In this document: one piece after another, positions 5,254 to 5,896 of the stretch
Position numbering within the stretch: position 1 is the first letter of the stretch
Layout: each line of letters starts with the position of its first letter
Assembly: GCA_013415575.1 (NCBI GenBank)
Contig: JAAEES010000075.1
Location: 1 to 5,896, forward strand
DNA: 5,896 bases
Direction: 5' to 3'
DNA from: Methanomicrobiales archaeon
GTDB lineage: Archaea; Halobacteriota; Methanomicrobia; Methanomicrobiales; Methanospirillaceae
Notes under the pieces: model-generated
What the model was told of the DNA's origin: nothing
Databases searched by the model: none
The model's input: only the letters and a program-made list of their open reading frames with translations
Made by a program: the position numbers and the translations under genes

Positions 5254-5667
5254 CTAGAGGTGCTCTGAAAATACTGCCCGCACCTCGTCGTCCATGGCGA
5301 GGAGGATGGCCTTCCGGAACAGGATCTCGGGAGCTTCGTCGCACATCACGCCGGATTCATCCGGGAACCGCCGGTGGATGTGCTCCGGTGGCCGGCACCG
5401 GGATGCATGGCAGTATTCCTCGCCCCTGGCGGCATGGGAGAGGAGAGGACCTATCGGGATGTCGTTGAGGAGCACGGTATTCTCGGGCAGAGCGGCATCA
5501 CCCGGAACCAGCTCTTCCCGGTAATCGAGACCGATCCCTTCGTCATCGAAGGCCGGGATAAGCAGCTCCAGCAGTTCGGAAAAAGACCTCCCGGTATCGG
5601 AACAGGTGAGGCAGGGAGCCTCCTGGTCGCCGGTATGCCGCCAGAGTACCGAGAGCGTTTTCTTCAT
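5254..5667 (-). CDS. Cys-rich DUF2703-like protein
   Basis: This is a 137-residue, probably cytoplasmic protein with no signal peptide or membrane helix. It opens with a beta-strand-like KTLSVLWRH, then a CLTCSDTG motif (C19, C22), a helix with ELLELL, PENTVLLNDIPIGPLL (61-76), and a second Cys pair EYCHASRCR (C86, C91). A further Cys at 109 and EAPEILFRKAILLA follow. The order W(R)H - CxxCSxTG - helix - PENxxLLNxxP - C...CR - PExLxRKAxL matches my memory of DUF2703, a small family of unknown function in archaea and anaerobic bacteria. The paired cysteines suggest a redox or metal-binding role; that is inference. ATG 5667 has no Shine-Dalgarno site, but CTTTAA (5691-5696) lies 23 bases upstream, fitting a leaderless transcript. 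The upstream partial gene ends 42 bases away on the same strand. Confidence 0.72.
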   Translation of the reverse strand: MKKTLSVLWRHTGDQEAPCLTCSDTGRSFSELLELLIPAFDDEGIGLDYREELVPGDAALPENTVLLNDIPIGPLLSHAARGEEYCHASRCRPPEHIHRRFPDESGVMCDEAPEILFRKAILLAMDDEVRAVFSEHL

Positions 5668-5690
5668 GGTCCGGTACAGACATGAATCAG

Positions 5691-5697
5691 TTAAAGC
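5691..5697 (-). promoter_or_regulatory. TATA-like element of the DUF2703-like gene
   Basis: GCTTTAA on the minus strand ends 23 bases before the ATG at 5667. It resembles the CCTTTAT elements of the HD hydrolase and flavodoxin genes in sequence and spacing, though the match is weaker. Confidence 0.35.
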
Positions 5698-5709
5698 AGA
5701 TAAGTGATT

Positions 5710-5896
5710 CTACCGCTCGATCCGGTCGATATGCCCGATCGCTGCCTCTTCGAGGACGGTCTTCCCCTTCTGTGCGGAGATATCCCTGATGGCCTCGAGC
5801 ACGTGGACTGATTCTTCCAGGAAGCTGAGCACGTCCGCCGGGTAGATATCGATGCCGTACTCGTCCTGCAGGAACTGGGAGATCTGGCGGTGATCG
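5710..5896 (-). CDS. Unrecognised protein, C-terminal end (5' end outside window)
   Basis: A minus-strand frame is open from the right edge to TAG at 5710-5712, giving about 61 C-terminal residues. Codon use is strongly G/C-ending, as in the neighbouring genes (ATC, CTC, GAG, CAG and GAC dominate), and this is why I call it real despite its shortness. Visible segments are QISQFLQDEYGIDIYPADVL, FLEESVHVLEAIRDISAQ and KGKTVLEEAAIGHIDRIER. They are polar and mostly helical, with no membrane helix, cysteine or known catalytic motif. I do not recognise the family. A long helix followed by GKTV and a short helix loosely recalls a histone fold, but the basic DNA-contact residues are not evident and I do not rely on it. 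It lies 42 bases upstream of the DUF2703-like gene on the same strand. Confidence 0.7.
   Translation of the reverse strand, partial: DHRQISQFLQDEYGIDIYPADVLSFLEESVHVLEAIRDISAQKGKTVLEEAAIGHIDRIER

Noticed and set aside
5294..5685. Plus-strand frames opposite the DUF2703-like gene
   Set aside because: The minus-strand frame carries the ordered Cys and PENxxLLN motifs; the opposite frames are shadows.
5710..5896. Histone-fold assignment for the partial gene at the right edge
   Set aside because: The GKTV segment after a long helix is suggestive only; DNA-binding basic residues and the conserved histone pattern are missing, and the N-terminus is not visible.
1..5896. CRISPR array, insertion sequence, prophage, toxin-antitoxin or defence module
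   Set aside because: I saw no repeated spaced units, terminal inverted repeats, transposase or integrase motifs, or small paired toxin-antitoxin genes on either strand.

Overview
The window looks like ordinary chromosome of a methanogenic archaeon, most likely of the order Methanomicrobiales (Methanoregula/Methanosphaerula-like). This is an inference. It rests on the archaeal TATA-type promoters, starts that look leaderless alongside starts with GGTGATC/GAGGT Shine-Dalgarno sites, T-run terminators without strong hairpins, a moderately high GC content with G/C-ending codons, and the gene families present. No rRNA, tRNA, transposase, integrase, CRISPR array or recognisable defence module was seen.

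Layout, left to right. (1) 1-550 (+): the C-terminal part of a metallo-beta-lactamase-fold hydrolase, cut by the left edge. (2) 568-601: a perfect 16-bp palindrome followed by a TATA-like element. (3) 626-1201 (+): a small stand-alone HD hydrolase resembling the RelA/SpoT/Mesh1 hydrolase domain. (4) 1334-1831 (-): a flavodoxin. (5) 1888-2655 (-): a formamidopyrimidine-DNA glycosylase (Fpg/MutM type) directly upstream of the flavodoxin. (6) 2656-2767: a divergent promoter region. (7) 2768-3340 (+): a six-helix HdeD/DUF308 membrane protein. (8) 3341-3631: about 290 bases without a gene. (9) 3632-5047 (-): a phospholipase D-superfamily cardiolipin synthase. (10) 5254-5667 (-): a Cys-rich DUF2703-like protein. 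(11) 5710-5896 (-): the C-terminal end of an unrecognised protein, cut by the right edge.

How the genes relate: mostly single-gene or two-gene units in mixed orientation, not one pathway. The fpg-flavodoxin pair is the only clear co-directional unit that could be an operon; oxidative base-damage repair beside a small FMN redox protein is suggestive but unproven. The DUF308 protein and cardiolipin synthase are both membrane or envelope functions and converge on a shared intergenic region. The points most worth following are the Mesh1-like hydrolase in an archaeon, the palindrome next to its promoter, and the identical CCTTTAT-25 nt-ATG arrangement at two genes. I did not find a convincing new multi-gene system.
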